Assembly (NCBI GenBank): GCA_964035575.1
Contig: OZ037849.1
Location: 186,001 to 250,000 of the forward strand
Reading direction: 5' to 3'
Source of the DNA: Rhynchopus sp. YZ270_cl-10
Taxonomy: Eukaryota; Euglenozoa; Diplonemea; Diplonemida; Diplonemidae
Length of the DNA stretch: 64,000 nt
The position numbers and the translations under genes are program-made. Position 1 is the stretch's first letter; the number at the start of each line of letters is the position of its first letter. The notes below the pieces were generated by a model. That model had not been told where the DNA came from. It searched no databases and saw only the letters and a list, made by a program, of their open reading frames with translations. Of this stretch, positions 8,446-18,122 are shown piece after piece.

Positions 8446-10584
8446 TTAATGTGCAACAGATGTGCTCGTCGCAAGGACCTGGTACAACCCATCATGTGAT
8501 TTGCCCTCAGCCTGCAGTGCCAGCTTCAACGCAGCAGGAAGCACAGTCCCCAACGGAGGTTCGTACAAACACTGCCTCCCCTCCCGTGCCGTGTCGCACA
8601 GCGCCCAGCTCCGGTACACAGTCTGCCCCATCACCGTCACAAAGCGTTGCTTCCGAGCACCAACATCTCCGTGCTGCACCGAACCCGTCACAAGCCCTGC
8701 ACCAGACAGCACTGCAGTCCCCAAAAGGCGTTGTGCAAAGCGCACTGCGTTCTCCATGTGTGCAGGTGCTGGCCGGGTCAGGTTCCACCCAACACAGACA
8801 CGGCTCCCAAGCAGCGTCACCAAGGTCCCACCGTTCTGGTCCAGTGCCACTGTGAGGGTCGTCAGGGCAAGGCTCAGGTTGTGCAGTGCTGAAGGCTCAC
8901 ACTCATCACCAACGGAAAGATGCACAGTGCCAACAGTTGCCTCAAACGGAAGTGTCATGGGGTTCGCACGAAGAGAATGGACATTGCTGTCAGCTATGGA
9001 ACCTGAACTGGTATTTGCACTATCGGAATCACGTCCATCGAAATCACAGAAAGATACACCCTTCGGTACCACGACAGGTTCTTTGAGGGGACTGTGCTTG
9101 CGACCCGCAAGTGACAAAGGCCACACACACTGCACAAACGTTATCCCAGACACACCCTTCAAGTCCAGTGCCTCCGCATCCCCAACAACAGCAGAGCAAG
9201 ACCTGCACTCAGATGTGTACAGGTCAGAAGGCACAGCCACAGCACCAGGCTTGCATGTGCTCTCAAGGCGGGCAGCAACGTTCACTGTGTGTCCAAAGTA
9301 GTCTGTCCGTCCCGTCAGTGCGTTCTCTTCCACAGTCACAGGGCCTGTGTTCACACCAATGCGCACAGTCAGTCCTCCCCAAAGTGGTCCCTGTTCAGCA
9401 CAGATTGGTGCATCCTCAAGTAGTGAATCAGGCCAGACAGCTTCACGCAGGAGTTCGTGCACACGCAGACCGAAGTTCACCCCGTCCTGTGTTGATGTGA
9501 AGGCAATCATAAAAGCGTCGCCGATTGTCTTCACTTCGTACCCACCAAAGGCCTGCATCACCTCACGCATCACAGTGTTGTGGATCTTCAGCCCAGCACG
9601 CATCCCTTCAGGTGCATGTTCCCAGATCGTCGTCGAAGAACGGATGTCTGTGAACACAATTGTTGCTGTCTCGTTGGCTAGACCAGGTGGTGCCACAGAC
9701 CTGTGCTCCTGCTGTATCCCGTCCTTCTCCTCCATCTCCTCAAACAGCGCAGCAGGGAGGTAGGGCTTGTAGCGGCGCAGGTTCTTCTCCATTGTCTGCA
9801 GCGTCTCGTACATCTCCTCAGGCAGCTCTGAGCCACGTGCCGCAAGCATCCGTGCCACACCTTCCACGTCGTACTTTGCGAGCAACGACGCAATCTCCTG
9901 CACAGCGTTGATCGTCCGCTCCATTGATGCTTGCTCCTTCAGGACGTCACGTGCGAAACCGCGTGTCACGATGAAGTCAATCGAAAACACAAATTTTGCA
10001 GGTAATGGACTAGGCGAAGGGAACGGTACTGGACAGGGTGGTGTCTCACAGACAAACTTTTCTTTCAAGTAATACTTCCGTCCGAACTCACCCTCCTGTG
10101 CAGGCAACCCAGGCAGGTCGAACAGACCAAACCTGAAGCTCTCCTCAACACCAAGCAGCAACAGCCACATGATAAGAAAACAGACAAGACCCAGACTGTA
10201 CTGTGTGGGCACCTGCATTACAAGCAGCACGTCGATGATGAGCACGAGGAGAGGCCACTGCTCAATGGAGATGGTTCGTGCACTCAAATCCCACATCAGT
10301 ATCCCAAACGTCATCATGTACAACGTGCCCACCACCACCCTTGTTGTCAACGGAACCCTGCACAGCACTGCACAGATCGCAATGCTGAGCCCAAGCATTC
10401 CCACAAGTGTTCCAACCAAGTTGAGAACGTGTTTTTTCTGTCTGTCGATGTTCATTATCAGAGACAGTGCAGTGCCCACCCAACCCACACATGAAGCGAT
10501 GAAGAACTGTGTGCGCATCTCCTTCTTTTTCCTGCTCAGTGTCCCGTCCAAGGAGAGCACGCCATTGAGACACTGCATCCCCAT
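8446..10584 (-). CDS. Type B1 membrane adenylyl cyclase with tandem cyclase domains
   Basis: 712 aa from the conserved MGMQC start. N-terminal six-TM region as in type A, then a linker (MERTINAVQEIASLLAKYDV) and a canonical class III catalytic domain. Visible catalytic residues: first metal Asp in FTDIRSS (about 313), Lys and second metal Asp in VKTIGDAF (about 352 and 356), base-selecting Asp in TDYFGHTVN (about 428), and transition-state Asn and Arg in NVAAR (about 435 and 439). The Lys/Asp pair predicts ATP as substrate, so the product would be cAMP; the motifs resemble trypanosome receptor cyclases. A second cyclase-like domain (about 520-690) has lost these residues (LLGSRVCVGW where GD is expected). 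It is plausibly active as a homodimer at a membrane. Confidence 0.88.
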   Translation of the reverse strand: MGMQCLNGVLSLDGTLSRKKKEMRTQFFIASCVGWVGTALSLIMNIDRQKKHVLNLVGTLVGMLGLSIAICAVLCRVPLTTRVVVGTLYMMTFGILMWDLSARTISIEQWPLLVLIIDVLLVMQVPTQYSLGLVCFLIMWLLLLGVEESFRFGLFDLPGLPAQEGEFGRKYYLKEKFVCETPPCPVPFPSPSPLPAKFVFSIDFIVTRGFARDVLKEQASMERTINAVQEIASLLAKYDVEGVARMLAARGSELPEEMYETLQTMEKNLRRYKPYLPAALFEEMEEKDGIQQEHRSVAPPGLANETATIVFTDIRSSTTIWEHAPEGMRAGLKIHNTVMREVMQAFGGYEVKTIGDAFMIAFTSTQDGVNFGLRVHELLREAVWPDSLLEDAPICAEQGPLWGGLTVRIGVNTGPVTVEENALTGRTDYFGHTVNVAARLESTCKPGAVAVPSDLYTSECRSCSAVVGDAEALDLKGVSGITFVQCVWPLSLAGRKHSPLKEPVVVPKGVSFCDFDGRDSDSANTSSGSIADSNVHSLRANPMTLPFEATVGTVHLSVGDECEPSALHNLSLALTTLTVALDQNGGTLVTLLGSRVCVGWNLTRPAPAHMENAVRFAQRLLGTAVLSGAGLVTGSVQHGDVGARKQRFVTVMGQTVYRSWALCDTAREGRQCLYEPPLGTVLPAALKLALQAEGKSHDGLYQVLATSTSVAH

Positions 10585-10819
10585 CTCCCCTCCCGTCAGG
10601 TACCTGTGTTCTTGTGGAGGGGTGATTGGGTAAAAAGTATTTCCCCTTTTGAAAGACACGCTGTGTGGGTATCCAAAGACGGTCAGGCATCTGTGATGTC
10701 TTGCTTCAAGCGCATCACAGCATGGTAGTGCTGTTTCGGGCGTCAATTAGGCAATACAGCCAACCCCTGCCACCTGCACAATAACGCCGACAAATTAATT
10801 AGTCATGAAAACAGCAAAA

Positions 10820-11410
10820 CTGAATAGTGTACCTGACACGATGAAGGCAGTAAAGAAGAAGTTCCACGGTTCCGCCTTCCTCTTGAGGCTGCTGAAGAAC
10901 AAATTGCTGACCGCTGAAGACTTCAATAAAGACACAGTCCACCTGCCCCCCTCACCCTGCAACACAGTTGCTTTGCTTCCCCAGCATCACCCCAAGGCAC
11001 CATTGCCAACAACTGATGCACCTCGTCTCATCCCCTTCCTGTCCCCAAATCAAGTCCGGTGTCTTCAACAGACCACCCAACATCCAACACCAACACCAAG
11101 TAGCCGAAGAAGGAACCTTGAAAGACGAACGGGCCCACCCAGGGCACACGCACATCTTGTATCAAAAGGTTCGGACGGCCACATGGGTGGTTTGGGGGTG
11201 GTGCAGCGATGTCACACCACAAGGTGCGAACCAAGTGAGTCAACCTCCCCCCCTCCCTCCTCCCCCTCGCTTGTTGCCTTGGTTCTGTCTCTGCCCACCC
11301 CAATGGTCCACAGTGCAACCCCAATTGCCGCAAGCAAACAAAGTGTCCAGCAGACTCTCTTCCTCACACCCCCACTTGGTATTTGCTGCCCCAGTCCGTA
11401 AGCATGCTTC
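10820..11410. repeat. Spacer upstream of B1, copy 1 of 3
   Basis: About 590 bp repeated at 16830-17395 and 19970-20575. A plus-strand frame is open across this copy, but it breaks in different ways in the other two copies because of small length differences, so it is not coding. CA/CT-rich on the plus strand. Confidence 0.8.
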
Positions 11411-11578
11411 TGAGGTAAAAAATGACAGAGGGAAAAGTGAGGTTTCAGCAGGAAAACCATAAAAGTGCTTCAAACTGCTCAAAACACCGTTTTTCTGCCT
11501 TCTTTTGACAGATCGCTCCCAGAGGGGTGCAAAGGTGTTGGGTCTTGGCACAAAAACGGACCACTTTTGGGGCAAACA

Positions 11579-11583
11579 AAAAG
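11579..11583 (-). terminator. Pol III terminator of tRNA-Sec copy 1
   Basis: Five consecutive T on the minus strand immediately 3' of the tRNA. The same run follows copy 2 at 17556-17560. Confidence 0.7.
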
Positions 11584-11670
11584 CACCGCGAAGGCGGAAT
11601 CGAACCGCTGCGGGTCACCCCGCCTACAGATTTGAAGTCTGCAACCAACACCAGTTGATATCATCACGGC
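11584..11670 (-). tRNA. Selenocysteine tRNA, anticodon TCA, copy 1
   Basis: 87 nt on the minus strand, starting GCCGTGATG. The features are those of eukaryotic tRNA-Sec. There is a 9-bp acceptor stem with the same U-U mismatch at the eighth pair as human tRNA-Sec. The D stem has 6 bp (ATCAAC/GTTGGT) around TGGT. The anticodon loop CTTCAAA contains TCA. A long variable arm (GCGGG-GTGA-CCCGC) is followed by a 4-bp T stem GCGG-TTCGATT-CCGC, and the discriminator is G. A run of five T follows directly after one C, fitting a Pol III terminator. It would decode UGA as selenocysteine, so the organism should make selenoproteins. Confidence 0.95.
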
Positions 11671-11699
11671 GAGAGGAGGCTGCGAAAGCGTACAGACTG

Positions 11700-12140
11700 T
11701 GCCGCTGACAATCACTCTGTCCATAAGAAAGTGAAGTTGGTCAAAAGTTAAACTAAATACTAGCAACGCTTTCAAAAGAAAGTGAAGTTATACTGCAGGC
11801 ACCTCCGACTAAAAAGAAAAACAAAAACAAAAGAACAGCAGTGCTAGCCAAATATGTCAGCTGCAAACAAGTGGCTTGTGTACGGTGTTTGTGAGAATGG
11901 CTGATGCCCGTACACAACGAGCAGTTACCACACACCAGATACCACACACCCTCCCACCACTGACATGCGTACAGCTGCAGTCTATGGAAATAGAGCACAG
12001 CAGCAACACACTCACACCCTACACCATCACACCACGCATCGGGTGCTGTTGACTGAAATATATTTGTAAAAAGCAGGCTCATGACGTGGCACCACAGCCC
12101 TTCCTCACAGTACGCAATAAAACGTGACCATCACCCTTGC
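11700..12140 (-). repeat. Cyclase spacer block, copy 4
   Basis: Lies between the 3' end of A3 and the tRNA-Sec gene. It contains the conserved stem-loop segments and the gene-proximal portion. Nearly identical to 17690-18118. Confidence 0.85.
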
Positions 12141-12144
12141 CCAC

Positions 12145-13941
12145 TCAGATTCCCTTCCCCACCCCAAAGCCTTCTACCCGGTTGTCCCCTATACCCCCCT
12201 GCAACGGTCGTGCCAAGGCCACACTCAGAAGCCCGCCCTTGACTGTCGAGGGATGCACGTTCAAAGGGCTCCGTTCACAAGGACAACCCTGTCCAGCGTC
12301 TTCAACCGCTGCTGCAGACACATCGCCTTTCAGGTACTTCCGCACTGTTGTGTTGTAGTTCTCCCACGCACTGTTCTTCCCGATCTGGTACATCCACTCC
12401 ACAGTTTCGCCCAGCGAAGGTGCAGTACCAGTCAGAAGTTCGGCAACCACTTCAGGTGTGTCAGAGGTTGCAGACACTTCCACCTTGCACGGAATCAGGC
12501 GCATCTCGTGTTCACACTCAGCATCGCTGAAGCACATACGGTGGCAGAGCACGTCGCAGCCAAGGATACGTCCTGCACGTTCCATCCCATGCACGTCACG
12601 CACAAGTGTGCCCACCATGCTGAAGCGGCGCATCACTTCACACCCCATGTCACCACGCAGCACCTTCCCAGTCGCAACACCGATGTTCACCTGCGACAGC
12701 TTCAACCCCCTCAACAGCATCGTTGCTGTGTGCAGTGCTGAGGTGGCGTGGTTTGCACACTGCCTTGACGTGTTGAACGAGCAGTGCACCCTGTCACCAA
12801 CAAACACGTCCACCATCCCACGGTATGACTCTGTTGCCTGCAACGTCTTCAGAAGAAGAGTTGTGAAGAAGGAGGAGAAGTGTGCACTGTCCTGCTCCAC
12901 CAGACGCAACGTGTCTTTGATGTTCACCGTCAGCAGAGTCGCCTTCACAGACGTGAGCCCCAAAGCAGCGTGTCGTGTGTTTGCAGCAGGTAAACTTCCA
13001 TTTGTGGAACTACTCTCAGAAGATGCTGTTTGCTCTGCACAGTCGTCGTCTAAACTGACGTATTCAGTGCACTCAACTTCGCTGTCTTCATCCACAAGCA
13101 GACATGTCAGTGGCAGGTACGCTTTGTACGACCGCAGGTTCTTCTCCAACGCACGCAGTGCCACCGTCATCCCCTCAGGCAGCTCATGTTCATGCTCCTC
13201 CAGCAGCTCCGCCACCTTCTCCACGTCGTATCCTGCCAGGAGTGAGGCAATCTCCTGCACAGCGTTGATCGTCCGCTCCATTGATGCCTGCTCCTTCAGG
13301 ACTTGGCGTGCGAAACTACGTGTCACGATGAAGTCAACTACAAACACAAATACTGCAGTAAATAGGCGAGGCGAAGGGAACGGTGTTGGGCACGGCGGTG
13401 TCTCACGGTCAAACTTCTCCTTCAAGTAATACAGCCGTCCGAACTCACCCTCCTGTTCAGGCATCCCAGGCAGGTCCAACACACCAAACCTGAAGCTCTC
13501 CTCAACACCAAGCAGCAACAACCACATGACAACAAAACACACAAGACCTTGACTGTACACTGTGGGCACCTGCATCACAAGCAGCATGTCGATGATGATC
13601 ACGAGGAGAGGCCACCCATCAATGGAGATGGCTCGTGCACTCAAATCCCACATCAGTATCCCAAATGCCATCATGTACAACGTGCCCACAACTGTCCTTG
13701 TTGTCAACGGAACCCTGCACAGCACTGCACAGATCGCAATACTGAGCGCAAGCATTCCCACCAGTGTTCCTACCAAGTTGATGGCGTGCCGTTGCTGCCT
13801 CTCCACGCTCGCCACTAGAGACAGTGCAGTGCCCACCCATCCCACACATGAAGCGATGAAGAACTGTGTGCGCAGCTCCTTCTTTTTCCTGCTCAGTGTC
13901 CCGTCCAAGGAGAGCACGCCATGGAGACACTGCATCCCCAT
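12145..13941 (-). CDS. Cyclase family type A3: six-TM protein with degenerate cyclase domain
   Basis: 598 aa from the conserved MGMQC start (here MGMQCLHG). Six hydrophobic segments, the CETPPCP-type loop (here DRETPPCP), the MERTINAVQEIASLL linker and a single degenerate cyclase domain with VNIKDTL and VFVGDRVHCSF. It shares with A4 the residue pattern RGLKLSQVNIG and TM1-TM2 sequence, and differs from A1/A2 there. It also has a small divergent patch near residue 535 (TGTAPSLGETVE). Catalytic residues are lost as in other type A members. Its upstream partner in transcription order is B2. Confidence 0.85.
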   Translation of the reverse strand: MGMQCLHGVLSLDGTLSRKKKELRTQFFIASCVGWVGTALSLVASVERQQRHAINLVGTLVGMLALSIAICAVLCRVPLTTRTVVGTLYMMAFGILMWDLSARAISIDGWPLLVIIIDMLLVMQVPTVYSQGLVCFVVMWLLLLGVEESFRFGVLDLPGMPEQEGEFGRLYYLKEKFDRETPPCPTPFPSPRLFTAVFVFVVDFIVTRSFARQVLKEQASMERTINAVQEIASLLAGYDVEKVAELLEEHEHELPEGMTVALRALEKNLRSYKAYLPLTCLLVDEDSEVECTEYVSLDDDCAEQTASSESSSTNGSLPAANTRHAALGLTSVKATLLTVNIKDTLRLVEQDSAHFSSFFTTLLLKTLQATESYRGMVDVFVGDRVHCSFNTSRQCANHATSALHTATMLLRGLKLSQVNIGVATGKVLRGDMGCEVMRRFSMVGTLVRDVHGMERAGRILGCDVLCHRMCFSDAECEHEMRLIPCKVEVSATSDTPEVVAELLTGTAPSLGETVEWMYQIGKNSAWENYNTTVRKYLKGDVSAAAVEDAGQGCPCERSPLNVHPSTVKGGLLSVALARPLQGGIGDNRVEGFGVGKGI

Positions 13942-14084
13942 CTCCCCTCCCGTCAGGTACCTGTGTTCTTGTGGAGGAGTGGTTGGGTAAAAAATGATAA
14001 AGAGAACTCAATCTGCCTGCTTTTTGGCAGGACACACTGCACGCAGAAAAGACAGGAGCAGGAGACACGCCCGTCGTGGAACAC

Positions 14085-14200
14085 AACGAGTAGTGACCAC
14101 ACACCAGATACCACACACCCTCCCACCACTGACATGCGTACAGCTGCAGTCTATGGAAATAGAGCACAGCAGCAACACACTCATGGCACCTTCACCAACC
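14085..14200 (-). repeat. Cyclase spacer block, short copy
   Basis: Only the central part of the block remains, joined to the region 5' of A3. 14200-14390 has no recognisable feature; from 14390 the 3' flank of B2 matches that of B1. Confidence 0.75.
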
Positions 14201-14506
14201 CCACCTATTGTTTGGGTGAAGGCGAAATAACCCCTTCCAACACAACTACGATTGTTGCAATGTCGACAACGTACGCAACCAACTCAGAAACACATATGTA
14301 GGACTTTCCAGCACTCAGACAACACAGCCTACCACATGCTTCCAGAACACGTTCCCTATGTAACAACACTAACGGTGCGGTCCATCAAGGCCCAAAGTGT
14401 GCAGCAGTGTACTCCTCAAGAATGCCTGCCCTGCGTTGCATGGCGTAGCGGAGACAGGCCAAGCCTCCAGAGACAGGCACCTCACCAGGAAGCAGGGACA
14501 CCTGCG

Positions 14507-16642
14507 TTAATGTGCAACAGATGTGCTCGTCGCAAGGACCTGGTACAACCCATCATGTGCTTTGCCCTCAGCCTGCAGTGCCAGCTTCAACGCAGCAGGA
14601 AGCACAGTCCCCAACGGAGGTTCGTACAAACACTGCCTCCCCTCCCGTGCCGTGTCGCACAGCGCCCAGCTCCGGTACACAGTCTGCCCCATCACCGTCA
14701 CAAAGCGTTGCTTCCGAGCACCAACATCTCCGTGCTGCACCGAACCCGTCACAAGCCCTGCACCAGTCAGCACTGCAGTCTCCAAAAGGCGTTGTGCAAA
14801 GCGCACTGCGTTCTCCATGTGTGCAGGTGCTGGCCGGGTCAGGTTCCACCCAACACAGACACGACTCCCAAGCAGCGTCACCAAGGTCCCACCGTTCTGG
14901 TCCAGGGCCACTGTGAGGGTCGTCAGGGCAAGGCTCAGGTTGTGCAGTGCTGAAGGCTCACACTCGTCACCAACGGCAAGATGCACAGTGCCAACAGTTG
15001 CCTCAAACGGAAGTGAAAAAGGGTTTGAACGAAGAGAATGGACATTGCTGTCAGCTATGGAACCTGAACTGGTATTTGCACTATCGGAATCACGTCCATC
15101 GAAATCACAGAAAGATACACTACTCGGTACCATGACAGGTTCTTTGAGGGGACTGTGCTTGCGACCCGCAAGTGACAAAGGCCACACACACTGCACAAAC
15201 GTTATCCCAGACACACCCTTCAAGTCCAGTGCCTCCGCATCCCCAACAACAGCAGAGCAAGACCTGCACTCAGATGTGTACAGGTCAGAAGGCACAGCCA
15301 CAGCACCAGGCTTGCATGTGCTCTCAAGGCGGGCAGCAACGTTCACTGTGTGTCCAAAGTAGTCTGTCCGTCCCGTCAGTGCGTTCTCTTCCACAGTCAC
15401 AGGGCCTGTGTTCACACCAATGCGCACAGTCAGTCCTCCCCAAAGTGGTCCCTGTTCAGCACAGATTGGTGCATCCTCAAGTAGTGAATCAGGCCAGACA
15501 GCTTCACGCAGGAGTTCGTGCACACGCAGACCGAAGTTCACCCCGTCCTGTGTTGATGTGAAGGCAATCATAAAAGCGTCGCCGATTGTCTTCACTTCGT
15601 ACCCACCAAAGGCCTGCATCACCTCACGCATCACAGTGTTGTGGATCTTCAGCCCAGCACGCATCCCTTCAGGTGCATGTTCCCAGATCGTCGTCGAAGA
15701 ACGGATGTCTGTGAACACAATTGTTGCTGTCTCGTTAGCTAGACCAGGTGCCACAGACCTGTGCTCCTGCTGTATCCCGTCCTTCTCCTCCATCTCCTCA
15801 AACAGCGCAGCAGGGAGGTAGGGCTTGTAGCGGCGCAGGTTCTTCTCCATTGTCTGCAGCGTCTCGTACATCTCCTCAGGCAGCTCTGAGCCACGTGCCG
15901 CAAGCATCCGTGCCACACCTTCCACGTCGTACTTTGCGAGCAACGACGCAATCTCCTGCACAGCGTTGATCGTCCGCTCCATTGATGCTTGCTCCTTCAG
16001 GACGTCACGAGCGAAGCCACGTGTCACGATGAAGTCAATCGAAAACACACACACTGCAGGTAATAGGGTAGGAGAAGGGAACTTTACTGGACAGGGTGGT
16101 GTCTCACAGTCAAACTTCTCCTTCAAGTAATGCTTCCTTCCGAAGTCACCCTCCTGCTCTGCCAACCCGGGGATGTCGAACAGACCAAACCTGAAGCTCT
16201 CCTCAACACCAAGCACCAACAACCACATGACAATGAAACACACAAGACCTTGACTGTACACCTTGGGCACCTGCATCACAAGCAGCACGTCGATGATGAG
16301 CACGAGCATAGGCCACTGCTCCATTGAGATAACTCGTCCATTCAAATCCCACATCAGTATTCCAAATGTCATCATGTACAGCGCGCCCACCACCACCCTT
16401 GTTGTCAACGGAACCCTGCACAGCACTGCACAGATCGCAATGTTGAGCGCAAGCATAACCACCAGTGATCCGACCAAGTTGAGGAAGTGTGTTTTCTGTC
16501 TGTCAGTGTTTGCCACCAGAGACAGTGCAGTGCCCACCCAACTCACACAGCAAGCGATGAAGAACTGTGTTCGCAACTCCTTCTTTTTCCTGCTCAGTGT
16601 CCCGTCCAAGGAGAGCACGCCATTGAGACACTGCATCCCCAT
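14507..16642 (-). CDS. Type B2 membrane adenylyl cyclase with tandem cyclase domains
   Basis: 711 aa from the conserved MGMQC start. The linker, catalytic domain and C-terminal domain are nearly identical to B1: FTDIRSS, VKTIGDAF, TDYFGHTVN and NVAAR are all intact, so ATP cyclisation to cAMP is predicted. The transmembrane region is clearly more diverged from B1 than the catalytic half (for example LAEQEGDFGRKHYLKEKF against LPAQEGEFGRKYYLKEKF). This suggests conversion limited to the 3' part or selection for different ectodomains. The frame upstream of MGMQC is open to 16813 but is not shared with the other copies. Confidence 0.88.
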   Translation of the reverse strand: MGMQCLNGVLSLDGTLSRKKKELRTQFFIACCVSWVGTALSLVANTDRQKTHFLNLVGSLVVMLALNIAICAVLCRVPLTTRVVVGALYMMTFGILMWDLNGRVISMEQWPMLVLIIDVLLVMQVPKVYSQGLVCFIVMWLLVLGVEESFRFGLFDIPGLAEQEGDFGRKHYLKEKFDCETPPCPVKFPSPTLLPAVCVFSIDFIVTRGFARDVLKEQASMERTINAVQEIASLLAKYDVEGVARMLAARGSELPEEMYETLQTMEKNLRRYKPYLPAALFEEMEEKDGIQQEHRSVAPGLANETATIVFTDIRSSTTIWEHAPEGMRAGLKIHNTVMREVMQAFGGYEVKTIGDAFMIAFTSTQDGVNFGLRVHELLREAVWPDSLLEDAPICAEQGPLWGGLTVRIGVNTGPVTVEENALTGRTDYFGHTVNVAARLESTCKPGAVAVPSDLYTSECRSCSAVVGDAEALDLKGVSGITFVQCVWPLSLAGRKHSPLKEPVMVPSSVSFCDFDGRDSDSANTSSGSIADSNVHSLRSNPFSLPFEATVGTVHLAVGDECEPSALHNLSLALTTLTVALDQNGGTLVTLLGSRVCVGWNLTRPAPAHMENAVRFAQRLLETAVLTGAGLVTGSVQHGDVGARKQRFVTVMGQTVYRSWALCDTAREGRQCLYEPPLGTVLPAALKLALQAEGKAHDGLYQVLATSTSVAH

Positions 16643-16814
16643 CTCCCCTCCCGTCAGGTACCTGTGTTCTTGTGGAGGAGCGGTTGGATAAGAAGTATTT
16701 CCCCTTTTGAAGGGCCTCTTCCTCTGCAAGACAAATGGATATGTCAGGCTTCTGATCCTTATGGTTTTCACGAGTGGCTGAAAGACACGCTGTGTGGGGT
16801 ATCCAAATACCATT

Positions 16815-17395
16815 AGTCATGAAAACAGCAAAACTGAATAGTGTACGAGACACGATGAAGGCAGTAACGAAGAAGTTCCACGGTTCCACCTTCCTCTTGA
16901 GGCTGCTGAAGAACAAATTGCTGACCGCTGAAGACTTCAATAAAGACACAGTCCACCTGCCCCCCTCACCCTGCAACACAGTTGCTTTGCTTCCCCAGCA
17001 TCACCCCAAGGCACCATTGCCAACAACTGACGCACCTCGTCTCATCCCCTTCCTGTCCCCAAATCAAGTCGGGTGTCTTCAACAGACCACCCAACACCCA
17101 ACACCAACACCAAGTAGCCGAAGAAGGAACCTTGAAAGACGAACGGGCCCACCCAGGGCACACGCACATCTTGTATCAAAAGGTTCGGACGGCCACAGGG
17201 TGGTATTGGCGTACAGACGCCTCGTGCAGTGTAGTGGCGATGTGCCCAACAGAAGCCACACCCACAAGGTGCCAAACCAAGTGAGTCCACCTCCCCCCTC
17301 CCCCACCCCTCGCTTGTTGCCTTGCTTCTGTCTCTGTCCTCACACCCCCAGTTCGTATGTGCTGCCCCAGTCTGTAAGCATGCTTCTGAGGTAAA
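16815..17395. repeat. Spacer upstream of B2, copy 2 of 3
   Basis: Matches 10800-11410 with small insertions and a replaced segment near 17200-17260. No conserved open frame. Confidence 0.8.
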
Positions 17396-17561
17396 AAAAA
17401 TGACAGAGGGAAAAGTGAGGTTTCAGCAGGAAAAATATGAAAGTGCTCCAAATTGCTCAAAACACCGTTTTTCTGACTTCTTTTGACAGATCGCTCCCAG
17501 AGGGGTGCAAAGGTGTTGGGTCTTGGCACAAAAACGGACCACTTTTGGGGCAAACAAAAAG

Positions 17562-17648
17562 CACCGCGAAGGCGGAATCGAACCGCTGCGGGTCACCCCG
17601 CCTACAGATTTGAAGTCTGCAACCAACACCAGTTGATATCATCACGGC
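17562..17648 (-). tRNA. Selenocysteine tRNA, anticodon TCA, copy 2
   Basis: Identical over all 87 nt to the gene at 11584-11670, with the same flanks including the five-T terminator. It lies 5978 bp away in the duplicated segment. The internal promoter parts and the structure are intact, so it should be equally functional. Confidence 0.95.
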
Positions 17649-17689
17649 GAGAGGAGGCTGCGAAAGCGTACAGACTGTGCCGCTGACAA

Positions 17690-18118
17690 TCACTCTGTCC
17701 ATAAGAAAGTGAAGTTGGTCAAAAGTTAAACTAAATACTAGCAACGCTTTCAAAAGAAAGTGAAGTTATACTGCAGGCACCTCCGACTAAAAAGAAAAAC
17801 AAAAACAAAAGAACAGCAGTGCTAGCCAAATATGTCAGCTGCAAACAAGTGGCTTGTGTACGGTGTTTGTGAGAATGGCTGATGCCCGTACACAACGAGC
17901 AGTTACCACACACCAGATACCACACACCCTCCCACCACTGACATGCGTACAGCTGCAGTCTATGGAAATAGAGCACAGCAGCAACACACTCACACCCTAC
18001 ACTATCACACCACGCATCTGGTGCTGTTGACTGAAATGTATTCATAAAAAGCAGTCTGATGACGTGGCACCACAGCGCTTCCTCACGGTGCGCAATAAAA
18101 CGTAGCCATCACCCTTGC
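17690..18118 (-). repeat. Cyclase spacer block, copy 5
   Basis: Follows the stop of A4 in minus-strand sense and runs up to the second tRNA-Sec. It carries the GTGTACGG/CCCGTACAC pair. Confidence 0.85.
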
Positions 18119-18122
18119 CCAC

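Noticed and set aside
10805-11401. 198-codon plus frame in the spacer upstream of B1
   Set aside because: The duplicated copies at 16.8 and 20.0 kb break or shift this frame by indels, so it is not under coding constraint.
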